From assembly GCF_000319305.2 (NCBI RefSeq), contig NZ_AMWJ02000001.1, positions 2,705,001 to 2,769,000 on the forward strand: a stretch of 64,000 nt of DNA, in the 5' to 3' direction. A model generated the notes under the pieces. It saw nothing but the letters and a program-made list of their open reading frames with translations. It did not search any database and was not told where the DNA came from. Shown piece by piece: positions 39,274 through 50,395 of the stretch (positions are counted from its first letter, which is position 1; every line of letters begins with the position of its first letter). Source of the stretch: Pseudomonas bharatica CSV86 (GTDB lineage: Bacteria; Pseudomonadota; Gammaproteobacteria; Pseudomonadales; Pseudomonadaceae). A program made the position numbers and the translations under genes.

Positions 39274-40899
39274 ATGTTCGCCGACCTGAAAATCCGCACC
39301 GGAATGTTCTGGGTGCTGTCACTGTTCAGCCTGACCCTGCTGTTCTCCACCGTCAGCGCCTGGCGCAGCGCCGTGGGCAGCGATGTGCAGATCGCCGAGC
39401 TGGACCGTACCGCGCACCAGTCCGACCGCCTTAACAACGCCCTGCTCATGGCGATCCGCTCCAGCGCCAACGTGTCCTCCGGCTTCATCGAACAGCAAGG
39501 CGGCCACATGGACAGTGCCAAGGGTCGCCTGACCCGCTCGGAAGAACTGATCGCCTCCGGTCAGGCGCTGATCGCCGACTTCGTCGCCGCCGTGGACGAC
39601 CCGACGCTCAAGACCACCGCCGACGAACTGCAACGCACCTACCTGAGCTATTCCGCAGCCATCGCCGGCCAGCGCCAGGCGACCCTGGAGAACTCCCTAG
39701 ACCGCTATTTCACGGTCAACATCGAGGCTGGCAACGCCATGGGCCGCTTGCAGGCCCTGCGCCAGGACCTGGTCAAGGAACTGAGCATCCGCAGCCAGCA
39801 GATCATGGACGAATCACAGAGCCGCCTGCGCAAGGCACAACTGCTGAGCCTGGCCTTGCTGGTCACCACCGTGCTGCTGGCAGCACTGTGCTGGGCCTTC
39901 ATCCAGCAGCGCGTGCTGCGCCCGTTGGCCGAAGCCGGCCGGCATTTCCAGCGCATCGCCGCTGGCGACCTGAGCGAGCCGGTCAAGGTGCCGGGCAGCA
40001 ACGAGATCGGCCAGTTGTTCGCCGAACTGCAACGCATGCAGCACAGCCAGCGCGATACCCTGGGCCAGATCAACGCCTGCGCCGGGCAACTGGCCGATGC
40101 CGCGAAAGCGCTGAACACCGTCACCGAGCAGAGTGCCGAAAGCCTGCGCCGCCAGGACGAAGAACTGGAGCAGGCGGCCACCGCCGTCACCGAAATGACC
40201 ACCGCCGTAGAGGAAGTGGCGCGCAACGCCGTCTCCACTTCCCAGGCCGCCAACGACTCCAACCGCCTTGCCGAACAGAGCCGTCGACAGGTCAGCGACA
40301 CCCTCGACGGTACCCAGGCCATGGCCGGCGAGGTGCAGGCCGGCAGCGAGCGCCTGCAACTGCTGGCCGGGGAAATCCGCGATATCGGCAAGGTGCTGGA
40401 GGTGATCCGCGCGGTCTCCGAGCAGACCAACCTGCTGGCCCTCAATGCCGCCATCGAAGCGGCCCGGGCTGGCGAAGCCGGGCGTGGCTTCGCCGTGGTC
40501 GCCGATGAAGTGCGTACCCTGGCCTACCGCACCCAGCAATCGACCCAGGAAATCGAGCAGATGATCGGCAGCGTGCAGCATGGTACCGAGGTGGCGGTCA
40601 GCTCCATGCACGCCAGTGCCGAACGGGCCCGGGCGGCGCTGGACACCACCCAGGCCTCGGAACAGGTGCTGCAAGGCATCTACGCCGCGATCGGGCAGAT
40701 CAACGAGCGCAACCTGGTGATCGCCAGCGCTGCCGAGGAACAGGCCCAGGTAGCCCGGGAAGTGGATCGCAACCTGCTGAACATCCGCGAATTGTCGGCC
40801 CGCTCGGCCGAAGGCGCGCAGCAGACCAGCGCGGCAAGCCGAACACTGTCGGGCCTGGCGACGGAGCTGACGGCGCTGGTGGGGCGTTTCCGCGTCTAA
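39274..40899 (+). CDS. Methyl-accepting chemotaxis protein
   Basis: A 541-residue chemoreceptor with start ATG 39274 and GAGGAG upstream. TM1 is [21 protein letters not shown] periplasmic four-helix-type (TarH) sensor of about 150 residues follows. TM2 is [20 protein letters not shown], then a HAMP domain ([20 protein letters not shown]), then the signalling domain with the conserved tip [19 protein letters not shown]. The C-terminus lacks the NWETF-type CheR pentapeptide. The ligand is unknown. An apparent N-terminal AraC fusion is caused by the upstream frameshift. Confidence 0.9.
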   Translation: MFADLKIRTGMFWVLSLFSLTLLFSTVSAWRSAVGSDVQIAELDRTAHQSDRLNNALLMAIRSSANVSSGFIEQQGGHMDSAKGRLTRSEELIASGQALIADFVAAVDDPTLKTTADELQRTYLSYSAAIAGQRQATLENSLDRYFTVNIEAGNAMGRLQALRQDLVKELSIRSQQIMDESQSRLRKAQLLSLALLVTTVLLAALCWAFIQQRVLRPLAEAGRHFQRIAAGDLSEPVKVPGSNEIGQLFAELQRMQHSQRDTLGQINACAGQLADAAKALNTVTEQSAESLRRQDEELEQAATAVTEMTTAVEEVARNAVSTSQAANDSNRLAEQSRRQVSDTLDGTQAMAGEVQAGSERLQLLAGEIRDIGKVLEVIRAVSEQTNLLALNAAIEAARAGEAGRGFAVVADEVRTLAYRTQQSTQEIEQMIGSVQHGTEVAVSSMHASAERARAALDTTQASEQVLQGIYAAIGQINERNLVIASAAEEQAQVAREVDRNLLNIRELSARSAEGAQQTSAASRTLSGLATELTALVGRFRV

Positions 40900-40964
40900 A
40901 ATCGAAGAGGCGGCGCGGCTCCTGTAGACTGGCACCCTGCCCAGTTTCCGGAGCTCCGCGCGTA

Positions 40965-41678
40965 ATGCCCGTTGTCACTCTTCACCAGACCGCCCCCGCC
41001 GAACCGCTGCACAGCCAGTTGATGCAACTGGTGGTCGACAATTTCAGCGACCTCAGTGCCACCGCGCTGCCGCCGAGCAACCCGCTCTACAACCTCTACC
41101 AATACGCCCTGGGCTTCGAGGTGCACCTGTATCTCCAGGCCCTGGGCGGCACGCGCCTGCCGGTCGGCCTGGTGCTGGCCTGCGAGGAAGAACAATTGGC
41201 CGGGTTCGTCCTGTACCTGCCGATCGACGCCGAGGAAGGCGCCTGCGCCGTCGCCTACATGGCGGTGCGCCAGGACCTGCGCCGGCGCGGGATCGCCCGA
41301 GCCATGCTCGCGGAGGTACGCCAGCGCCATCCGCGCATGGAACTGGCCTGCGGCAAGGGCAAGGTGGCGTGCTTCGAGGCACTTGGCTTCGAGGTGGTCG
41401 GCGCGCGCGGGCCGCAGGTGCTCATGGCGACCGACGCGCCGGCCGGAGATGCCGAGCTGGCGGTGCTGGATGTGGCGCCGATCTTCCGCACCGTGGAAAT
41501 CCAGCAGATTCACAGTTACCTGCTCAAGCAGCATGGGCGCAAGGCGATGGTCGAGGCGGAGAAGAAGCGCGACCGCCACCTGGACGAACTGACCCGGCAC
41601 GCGGCGGCGTTTGCCTGGGAGCGGATCCAACGGTGGCAAATACGACCGATGCGGATTGTGCAGGAACGTCGGTCCTGA
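40965..41678 (+). CDS. GNAT-family acetyltransferase
   Basis: A 237-residue protein. The acetyl-CoA loop is AVRQDLRRRGIARAMLAEV, with the preceding strand CAVAYM. After the GNAT core (about residues 50-160) there is a C-terminal helical extension of about 70 residues (QIHSYLLKQHGRKAMVEAEK) not seen in minimal GNATs. The substrate is unknown. Confidence 0.82.
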   Translation: MPVVTLHQTAPAEPLHSQLMQLVVDNFSDLSATALPPSNPLYNLYQYALGFEVHLYLQALGGTRLPVGLVLACEEEQLAGFVLYLPIDAEEGACAVAYMAVRQDLRRRGIARAMLAEVRQRHPRMELACGKGKVACFEALGFEVVGARGPQVLMATDAPAGDAELAVLDVAPIFRTVEIQQIHSYLLKQHGRKAMVEAEKKRDRHLDELTRHAAAFAWERIQRWQIRPMRIVQERRS

Positions 41679-41689
41679 CCCGAGACGGG

Positions 41690-41880
41690 CCCTTGTGGGG
41701 TTCACCCGCGATTACGATGGTGGCCGCACCGCCGCAATCGCTGGCATGCCAGCTCCCACAGTGACCATGTCGAACACAAAATCCCCGGTTGGCCGAGAAA
41801 CCTGTGGGAGCTGGCTTGCCAGCGATAGCCATAGTGACCACACCAGCGCAATCGCGGGTAAACCCACACACACACAGGGT
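41690..41880. repeat. Complex BIME between the acetyltransferase and CAP genes
   Basis: A minus-oriented REP (about 41737-41762, one base different: GGCATGCC) and a plus-oriented REP (41801-41829) are enclosed by an outer inverted pair. The outer pair is GGGTTCACCCGCGATT (41698-41713) and AATCGCGGGTAAACCC (41850-41865). The rest of 41679-42130 shows no gene. Confidence 0.8.
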
Positions 41881-42130
41881 ACGCGTCGTGCTTTGGAGCT
41901 GTTATTGGTGCGACAGCGCAGCCCTGAACGCATAAAACCGCAGAACAGGGCCGCACGCTGGTCCGTCGCAGGGAACCTGAACCCCCTGATTCCGGACAAA
42001 GACGACAGGCACGGACCATTCTGGCTACCATGCACCCCGCTTGTTGAGCATTTTTACCCCCAATCCATCGGGGCGGCGGTCGGGCCATCAGCGCGGACCC
42101 GCCGGTTTTTCATGTACCAGGGAGATCCAG

Positions 42131-42982
42131 ATGCGCGTCCGTTCCTCCATGCTCCGCCTTGCCCTGCTCTGCCTCGGCCCCCTGCTCGCCAGCCAGGTCC
42201 AGGCTTCGGAAGAGACGCAACTGATCGACTCGATCAACGCCTACCGCAACCAGTCCCAGGCCTGCGCCAACCAGGCGTCTCTGGAGCTGCCGCCGCTGGC
42301 CAGTGACCCGCGCCTGGTACTGTCGGCCACCAGCATGGGCGACCTGCAGCAACAACTGGCCCGGGTCGCCTATCCCATGGTCAATGTCCAGGCCATCAGC
42401 CTGTCCGGCCCGCGCGATGCCGCCGCTGCCATGCAGGCGATCCGCGAAAGCTTCTGCCAGGTGGTGCTGGACCCGCAGTTCGTCGATATCGGCGTCAGCC
42501 GCGAGGGCCGCGAATGGCGCATCGTGGTCGCCCGCCCGCTGCTCAGCGCACGCCTGGGCGACTGGCAGAGCGAGGGGCGTAACCTGCTCGAAGCGGTCAA
42601 TGCCGCCCGCGCCCAGCCGCGCCAGTGCGGCACCCAGGCAATGGCTGCGACCACCCCGCTGGGCTGGAACGATACCCTGGCTGGAGCGGCCCAGGGCCAC
42701 AGCCGGGCCATGGCCAACCAGAACTTCTTCGACCATATCGATCGCGAAGGCCGCACGCCGGGGGACCGCGCCGAACTGGCCGGCTACAGCGGCCAGCGCA
42801 TCGCCGAGAACATCGCCGCCGGCCTCGACAGCCCGCGCAAGGTGGTCGACGGCTGGCTGGCCAGCCCCGGGCACTGCGTCAACCTGATGAATCCGCAGTT
42901 GCGCGAACTAGGGGCAGCCTACGCCACCGATCCGAAAAGCGATGCAGGGATCTACTGGACGGCGCTCTTCGGGACGCCTTGA
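42131..42982 (+). CDS. Secreted CAP/SCP-domain protein
   Basis: A 283-residue protein. ATG 42131 gives a signal peptide (MLRLALLCLGPLLASQVQA). The C-terminal half (about 150-283) is a CAP domain: VNAARAQPRQCG, GWNDTLAGAAQGHSRAMANQ, FFDHIDREGRTPGDRAELAG, and the closing SPGHCVNLMNPQLRELGAAY. The His and Glu residues of the CAP cavity appear to be present. The N-terminal half contains a second, degenerate region. YkwD-like bacterial CAP proteins are exported but poorly understood. It ends 97 bp before the Tc genes. Confidence 0.85.
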   Translation: MRVRSSMLRLALLCLGPLLASQVQASEETQLIDSINAYRNQSQACANQASLELPPLASDPRLVLSATSMGDLQQQLARVAYPMVNVQAISLSGPRDAAAAMQAIRESFCQVVLDPQFVDIGVSREGREWRIVVARPLLSARLGDWQSEGRNLLEAVNAARAQPRQCGTQAMAATTPLGWNDTLAGAAQGHSRAMANQNFFDHIDREGRTPGDRAELAGYSGQRIAENIAAGLDSPRKVVDGWLASPGHCVNLMNPQLRELGAAYATDPKSDAGIYWTALFGTP

Positions 42983-43079
42983 GGCTTGGCTCACGGCGCC
43001 ACCTGGTATTTTTGTCAGTTAACGAAACGCTCGAACCAAGGCACGATTGCTCCATGCACAGGGACATGGAGCACAGGTC

Positions 43080-46000
43080 ATGCAGGATCAGGCATCGGCA
43101 ATCGCTACCCCGGCACTGCCCAAGGGCGGCGGTGCGATCCAGAGCATCGGCGGCGGCTGGGGCGGTGTCGGCACCAGCGGTGCGGCGTCGTTCGACATCC
43201 CCTTGCCCATTTCCCCTGGCCGCGGCTATGCCCCGCCGCTGACCCTCAACTACCGCAGCACGGTGAGCAACGGCCTGTTCGGCATGGGCTGGAGCCTGTC
43301 CCTCGGTTGCGTGGCGCGACGTACCAACAAGGGCGTGCCGCGCTATACCGACGACGACGTTATCCTCGGTCCGGACGGGGTGGTCTGGCTGCCCGAACGC
43401 GACGGCAGCGGTGATCTCTTGTTCAGCGAGGTCGATGAATACCGCGGCCTGGCGCTGGACCGCCGTTACCAGGTAATCCGTCACTTCCCCCGCATAGAAG
43501 GCGCCTTCGAGCGCATCGAGCACTGGCGTGCCGAAGTCGGCGACCCGGGTTTCTGGCTGATCCACGGCAGCGATGGCAGCCTGCACTTCTATGGGCGCAA
43601 CCCCTCCTCGCGCAGCACCGACCCGGACAACCCGAAGCGGGTTGGCGAGTGGCTGCTGGAAGAGAGCATGAACGCCCATGGCGAGCACATCCTCTACCAG
43701 TACAAGGGCGAGGACCTGGACGGTCTCGACCCGGACCATCCCCGCGATTTCCGCGCCCAGTGCTACCTGAACCGGGTCTGCTACGGCAATGTCAACGCCC
43801 ATCCCTGGCTGTACCTGTGGCAGCCGGACAGCATCGACGAGGTGCAATGGCACTTCGAGGTGCTGCTGGACTACGGCGAGCGCACCACTGCCCTGGAGGA
43901 AAAGCCCGGCTACGAAGAAGCACGGGCCTGGCCAGTGCGCAGCGACCCGCACAGTTCCTTCGCCTACGGTTTCGAGCTGGGCAACCTGCGCCTGTGCCGT
44001 CAGGTCCTGATGTTCCATCGCTTCGAGGCCGAGCTGGGGCCGGAGCCGGTGCTGGTCCGGCGTTTGCTGCTGGAGTACTAGGCCTGCGAGCTGTCGTATA
44101 ACCAATTGATCGGCGCCCACAGCCAGGCTTGGTCGGCCAGCGGCCAGGCCAGCAGCCTGCCGCCCCTGAGCTTCGCCTACGCGCCGTTCCATCCCGAAGC
44201 GCCTTGCGTGTTCAGCGAGTTTCCCGCCCTGCCCGGCCTCAACGACGGCCGCGACTACCAGTTGGTGGATCTCTACGGCGAAGGCCTGCCCGGCGTTCTG
44301 CTGCGCAACGACCAGGGCTGGTACTACCGCGAGCCGCTGCGCGATGACGGCGAGCGCGACGAAACATCGCCGAATGACAAGGTGCGCTACGGCGAGTGGG
44401 CGCTGCTGCCGCGCATTCCCCTGGCCGACAGCCGCAGCCCGATGCGTCAGGCGCTGCAGGACCTGACCGGCGACGGCCGCCTGGAATGGAGCATCAGTGC
44501 CCCGGGCCTCAACGGTTTCTTCACCCTCGACCAGGATCGCAACTGGTCGTCCTTCGTGCCCTATGCCGCCGTGGCAACGGAGCTGCTCCACCCCATGGCT
44601 CAACTGGCCGACTTCAGCGGCGCCGGCCTGCTCGACCTGGCCCTGATCGGCCCGCGCAGCGTGCGCCTGTATGCCAACCGTCGCGAACTGGGGCACGCCA
44701 GGCCGGTGGAAGTACCCCACGACATCGCCGGCGATAACCTGCCGGTGCTCGGCGATGACCGCGCCGAACTGGTGGCCTTCAGCGACATCCTCGGCAGCGG
44801 CCAGCAGCACCTGGTGCGTATCCGCCACGACGAGATCCGCTGCTGGCCGAACCTCGGCCACGGCCGCTTCGGCAAGGGCTTCCGCTTCGCCAGCCTGCCT
44901 TTCGAACACGCGACCTTCGATGCCGGGCGGGTGCGCCTGGCCGACCTCGACGGTTCCGGCGCCAGCGATCTGCTTTATCTGGAGAGCGACGGCGTGCGCC
45001 TGTTCATGAACCGCAGCGGCTTCGGCCTGCACGCCCCGGTGCTGCAGCCCTGGCCGCAGGGCGTGCGCTACGACCGGCTGTGCCAGGTCAGCGCCGCCGA
45101 CCTGCAAGGCCTGGGCTGTGCCAGCCTGGTACTGACTGTGCCGCATATGCAGCCACGCCACTGGCGCATGGATTTCACCGCGCACAAGCCCTACCTGCTC
45201 AACCGTACCGACAACAACATGGGCGCGGTGGGCAGTGTCGAGTACCGCAGTTCCGGCCAGGAGTGGCTGGACGAGAAGGAGGAACTGCGCCTCGCCGGCA
45301 AGCCTGCGGTCAGCCACCTGCCCATGACCCTGCACGTGGTCACCCGGCAGACCCAGCTCGACGAGATCACCGGCAACCTGCTGGTGCAGCGCATGCAGTA
45401 CCGCCGCGGCCATTACGACCGCCACGAACGCGAGCTGCGCGGCTTCGGCCTGCTCCTGCAGACCGACAGCGAAAGCGCCCGGGGCGACGAGGACATCCAC
45501 TTCACCGCGCCGATCCTCAGCAAGACCTGGTTCCATACCGGCCAATTCCCGGCGCCGCCCCGCGATGATTTCTACCGGGACGCCGAAGCCGCCGAACTCG
45601 GCCCCGACCTGCTCGCCCTGTTTCACAACGGTAGCGATCAGATCGTCGCCAGCCCGGACGAGGCCCGGCAGCGGGCCATGGCACATGCCCTCAGCGGTTC
45701 GCCGATCCGCAGCGAACGCTACGGCCTGGACGACAGCCCGCAAGCGGCTGTGCCCTATTCGGTGGAGCAGCACCGCTACCTGCTGCGCGAATTGGCGTCC
45801 GCCGGGCCCCACCAGCCCTACGCGCGCATGCTGCCGCTGGCGCTGGAAAGCATCAGCCTCGACTATGAGCGCCAGGCCGACGACCCGCGCTGCCAGCACA
45901 ACATCAGCCTGGCCCACGACGCGTTCGCCCAGCCGACCCACGCCGTGGTCATCCATTGTGCGCGGCGCCGCCATGTCAGCGACCCGCCGCCTTTCGACAC

Positions 46001-47396
46001 CGAGCATGAACAGACCTGGTGGCGCGACGCACACGACGAGGCGCAGTACAACCACTACCTCAACGAAACCCGCAGCCAGACCATCCACCTCACCGATGCC
46101 CAGGGCTGGCGCCTCGGCCTGCCCTGGCGCCAGCGCAACAACGTGGTGATGCTGGCGCGCACGGCATTGCCATTCCGGCAGATCAGCTACGAACACCTGG
46201 CCGGCCCGGAAAGCCCGCTGGGCGAGCACGCCGAGCGTGTCCTCGCCGGGCAGACCGTGCAACGCTACCAGGCTGCCGACACGACGGCCCGCGAAGACCT
46301 GCCGGATGGCCAGGCCAGTTTCGAGGCCCTGCCCGGCTACCTGGAGAGCGCCGAACTGAATGAACAGGCGATGCAGGCCTACGACCGGGTGATGAGCCGC
46401 GACGAATTGCGCGACAAGCTGGTCGCGCTCAACTACGAACCCATGCCGGCGTTCCTGCCGGACCAGCCGGAGCTGGAGCTGTGGGCAATCCGCCAGGGTT
46501 TCACCACCTACGGCCCGGCCAGCACCTTCCACCGTACCCTGGCCTTCCGAGAAACCCGCAGCCACGGCGTCACCGAAGTTGCCTACGACCCCTATCACTG
46601 TCAGGTCAGTTGCATCACCTTGCCCGACGGCTGCCGGACCCTGGCGGTCTTCGACTATCACTGCCTGCAACCCCTGCACATCACCGACCCCAACGACAAC
46701 ATCCAGGAAGCCCTGTACGACGGTTTCGGCCGGGTCCTGGCGAGCAGTTTCCATGGCACCGAAAACGGCGAGCCGGCGGGCTTCGCGCCCTTGAGCGAGT
46801 ACCGCCGCGACAGTGAGGACCTCGCCGGCGCAATCGACGACCCGCACGCGGCACTGCAGAACGCCGCCAGCGCCTGCTACTACGACGCCTTCAGTTGGAT
46901 GCAGCCGGTCGAAACCCGCCAACCGGTGCAAAGCGCAGTGCTGCTGGCCGACCGTTACCCCGGTGATCCGGAGTTGCAGATCCGCATCAGCCTGAGCAGC
47001 AGCGACGGCTTCGGCCGGGCGTTGCAGAGCAAGCAGAAGGTCGAGCCGGGCCTGGCCTACGCGGTGGACGACAACGGTGAGCTGCGCCTGGAGGACGGTC
47101 AACCGGTGCAGGTGGACGCCGCCGAGCGCTGGCGCGTCAGCGAACGCGTCGAATACAACAACAAGGGCCTGCCGGTACGGGTCTATCGCCCTTACTTCGC
47201 CGAGCGCTGGCGCTACATCAACGACGTCTCGTTCAGACAGTTCGGCTACAACGACCAGCAGTTCTACGACCCGCTGGGGCGGGAAATCCGCGTGCTGACC
47301 GCCAAGGGCTACCTGCGCCGGCAACGGTACCTGCCGTGGTACAGCATCAGCGAGGACGAGAACGACACCTGGGAAGAAATGCAGGGCAAAGGATGA
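43080..47396 (+). pseudogene. Tc toxin TcB subunit (SpvB/TcdB/TcaC-like), interrupted by an in-frame amber codon
   Basis: From ATG 43080 (GGAG at 8 bp) the protein starts MQDQASAIATPALPKGGGAI and has the SpvB hallmark TSGAASFDIPLPISPGRGYA. At 44079-44081 the frame meets TAG and then goes on without shift to 47396. The later part holds FG-GAP-like repeats (VDLYGEGLPGVLLRNDQGWY, LADFSGAGLLDLALIG), the TcdB middle domains and RHS-like strands (LYDGFGRVLASSFHG). Total length is 1438 residues counting the amber as residue 334, the family norm. TcB forms half of the cocoon that holds the TccC toxin and docks on TcA. As read, only a 333-residue SpvB fragment would be made without readthrough. Confidence 0.88.
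44079..44081 (+). other. In-frame amber codon in the TcB gene
   Basis: The frame reads LLLEY, TAG, ACELSYNQLI. The frame is the same on both sides and the protein family continues across it, so this is a base substitution (for example from CAG or GAG) rather than an indel. Confidence 0.85.
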
Positions 47397-47435
47397 AACG
47401 CGCCGCAATGATTGTGGGAGCTTGTCATGCATAAA

Positions 47436-47550
47436 ACCCGTGGCTGGCCGAGAACCCTGTGGGAGCTGGCTTGCCAGCGATAGCGGTAGTGGTCTCGCCA
47501 TCGCAATCGCGGCGCTGCGGCGATCCGGTAAACCCGCTCACAAGGCCCAT
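47436..47550. repeat. REP/BIME inside the TcB-tccC operon
   Basis: A plus-oriented core lies at 47456-47483. About 50 bp around it (GGCTGGCCGAGAA before, AGCGATAGCGGTAGTGG after) match the copy at 41782-41836. No facing canonical REP is present. It separates TcB from the first tccC gene. Confidence 0.75.
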
Positions 47551-47595
47551 GTCGCATCGCAGACCTGCGTAAACGCGCAGCCAGGAGCACAGAAA

Positions 47596-50392
47596 GTGCC
47601 CGAAACCCGCTCGCTCCACAGCCAAACCCCGAGCCTGGTCGCGTACGACCCGCGCAATCTCGTCGTGCGCCAGGTGGCCTACCATCGCGCCGCACCTGCG
47701 GACCCGGCGCAACGCCGGATCACCTTCACCCGCCTCGCCGCGAACGGGCAATGGCAGCGGCAATGGGACCCGCGCCTGTTCGAGAAGGACAGCGCCCAGC
47801 CCAGCCAGCAGACCCTGGCGTCGCTCTCGGGCAGGACGCTGTCGAGCGAAAGCCGCGACGCCGGCTGGACGCTGTCGCTGCCAGGCGAAGCAGGCGAAGC
47901 AGGTGAAACCAGCGAAACCTGGGATGCCCGGGCAATCACTGGCAAACCGACTACGACGAACTGCTGCGCCCGGTGCTGATTCACGAGACTGCCGCCGGCC
48001 AGCCCGGACGCGTGGCCGAACGCTTCACCTGGTCCACCGTTGCCGGCAGCAACCGCCGTGGTCGTCTGGTGCGTCACGACGACGAGGCCGGTACCCGCCT
48101 GATCAAGGGCTACAGCCTCACCGGCTTGGAGCAGGAGGAAACCCGCTATCTGCTACCGACCCTGGACTTGCCGGACTGGCCTGCGGAGCTCGACCCTGAC
48201 TCCGCGGCCAACAGCACATTGCGCCACAGCCCGCAGGGCGAGGTGCTGGAACGCACCGACGCCCTCGGCAACCGCGAACGCTCCCGCTTAAACCTCAGCG
48301 GCGAACTGGCCGCTTCGAGCTTGATACTGGCAGACGGCACAGAGTGCCTGCTGCTCACCGATACCCGCTACAACGCCTTCGGCCAGATCGAGTCCCAGAC
48401 CGCCGGCAACGGCGTGATCAGCCACGCCGAGTACGATCCCGCCGACGGCCGCCTCACGCGCCTGAGCAGCCATCGCCCGGGACGCTCGAAACTTCAGGAC
48501 CTGCATTACGCCTACGACCCGGTCGGCAACGTCATCCGCATCGAAGACCACAGCCAGCCGGTCAGGCACTTCGCCAACCAGCGCATCGACCCCGTCAGCA
48601 CCTTCGCGTACGACTCGCTGTACCAGCTGACCGAAGCCACCGGTCGCGAAGCCGCCGGCGCCACGATAGGCCCGGCCCTGCCCGACCTTACCCCGGACCC
48701 GGGCGACACCAGTCGTCTGCTCAACTACCGCCAGCGCTATGAATACGACGCCAGCGGCAACCTGCTGTCGCTGCAGCATATCGGGCAGCAGTCCTACACC
48801 CGGATCATGAATGTCGCCGAGGACAGCAACCACGCCGTACCCGAGCCCGGCGACCCGCTGACCAGCTTCGATGCCAATGGCAACCTGCACCGCTTGAGCC
48901 CGGGCCAACCGCTGGACTGGAACGCCCGCAACCAGTTGCACAGTACCCGCCAGGTGACTCGCGACGAGGGCGAATCCGATGAAGAGCATTACCGCTATGG
49001 CGGCGATGGCCTGCGCGTGCGCAAGGTCGTTACCCGCCTGGTCTCGGGGCGTATGCAATCCAGCGAAGTCCGCTATCTACCCGGCCTTGAGCTGCATACC
49101 CGGCAAGGCGAGTCCTTCGCCGTGATCACCACCCAGGCCGGCCGCTGCACCGTGCGCTGCCTGGTCTGGAGCGAAGGCCAGCCCGGGGCATCGCCAATCC
49201 GCAACTGCGCTACAGCCTTGATGACCTGCACGACAGCAGCGGGCTGGAGCTGGATGATGCGGCGAATATCATCAGCCACGAAGGTTACTACCCCTTCGGC
49301 GGGACCGCCTGGTGGGCGGCGAACTCGGCGATCGAAGCCAGTTACAAGACTCGCCGTTATTCGGGCCAGGAACGCGACGGCACCGGACTTTACTACTACG
49401 GCCTGCGCTACTACGCCCCGTGGCTGATGCGCTGGGTCAATCCGGATCCGGCGGGGGATATCGACGGGCTCAATCGCTATCGGTTCGGGCGTAATAATCC
49501 GGCCACCCTCAAGGACTCACTGGGGCTCAATCCACAGGACCAGACCTACCAAATCAAGAAGTTCAGTAAAGAGCCCAAGGAGCGAGGCTCGGAACGCATG
49601 ACAGCCGGCATGCTCGCCGCAGGCGTTTCGCTGCGGCGTAACCTCGATGCCGTCGCGGAGTTTGCTTACAACGCGGGTTGGTCACTGCGCGAATACCTTC
49701 ACTTGGGCGCCTCCAACCAGGCTGGGGACGTCAAGGCCAGCGACTACGAAGCCATGATCGTTGGCAATCATATGCGGACGCTTCTTGGCAAGGCTCCAGT
49801 GCACCGGGACCGGGCAATGCACTCCCTCGCGGCAGGTACCGGACTTTGCGATGAATACAGCGTGGTTGGGGCGATGCTCATGTCTTCATCTCCCGACTGG
49901 CCGAATGTGCCCGTCTACCGGGTAAAGCAAGAATTGCATGTCTCCTCGATTCTGGGTGACCCGCGAATAACCGATCCCTTAGTGGTCGACGGCTGGGTCG
50001 CCGTGCCAGTGGTCCATACCTGGTCTCAAAGCTATAACTCCCTGGGGAGCTGCCAACTGACGGAATTCACACCCAGGATGCCCGGCGACCCGACGCACGC
50101 TATCAGTTACCAGCAAGTCGAGGCGCTGCGAGATGAGCACTATACGGATGTACACCGGGATGACGATGACGTACTGGACACTAGATTCATCAACTTGGTC
50201 TACAACCAGAGCATGTGGCTGCTGGCAACAGTGATGCTGCACCCGCAAAGCGTGTACTTCCAGGTCGATAGTCAGGACTTTAACGCGGCGGCCGTTCCGG
50301 CTTCCATGTACGAGGCGGCGTACGAGTCGTTGTCGCACGGCGCACGTCTGCGCAATCAGTCAAGATTTATGAATGCCTTTAGAAGGTTCTAG
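47596..50392 (+). pseudogene. TccC-type RHS toxin 1 with a transglutaminase-fold-like C-terminus, two frameshifts
   Basis: The start is GTG 47596 with AGGAG at 8 bp (VPETRSLHSQTPSLVAYDPR). Frame breaks occur at the G-run 47930-47932 and the G-run 49185-49188. Adding one G at each, as the intact second tccC has, gives 932 residues. The RHS core ends NPDPAGDIDGLNRYRFGRNN then KDSLGL, the self-cleavage site, where DPxGL is usual and Ser replaces Pro. The variable C-terminal domain (about 235 residues) contains GLCDEYS, ELHVSS and VVDGW. In the restored protein these are Cys752, His782 and Asp799, spaced like a transglutaminase/papain-type triad. The expected role is an effector packed in the TcB-TccC cocoon. 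Confidence 0.82.
48244..49183 (+). repeat. 940 bp near-identical segment, copy 1 (in tccC1)
   Basis: Aligned with 51039-51978 at a constant offset of 2795 bp, I see three base differences: two near 48365-48371 and one at about 48479. Flanking sequence on both sides diverges sharply, so the identity is a tract inside the two genes, not a duplication of whole genes. Confidence 0.9.
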
Positions 50393-50395
50393 CAG

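Noticed and set aside
38314..40899. An apparent 861-residue fusion of an AraC regulator with a chemoreceptor.
   Set aside because: The normal AraC ending ([19 protein letters not shown] 39162-39164) is present one frame over. A single lost base in CCCCGG joins the two genes, and about 50 residues between them are non-coding in character. Six similar losses occur elsewhere.
42879..47501. A 1540-codon minus-strand frame across the TcB gene.
   Set aside because: It is antisense to clear TcB coding. Its length results from codon bias on the other strand, and it begins in a REP.
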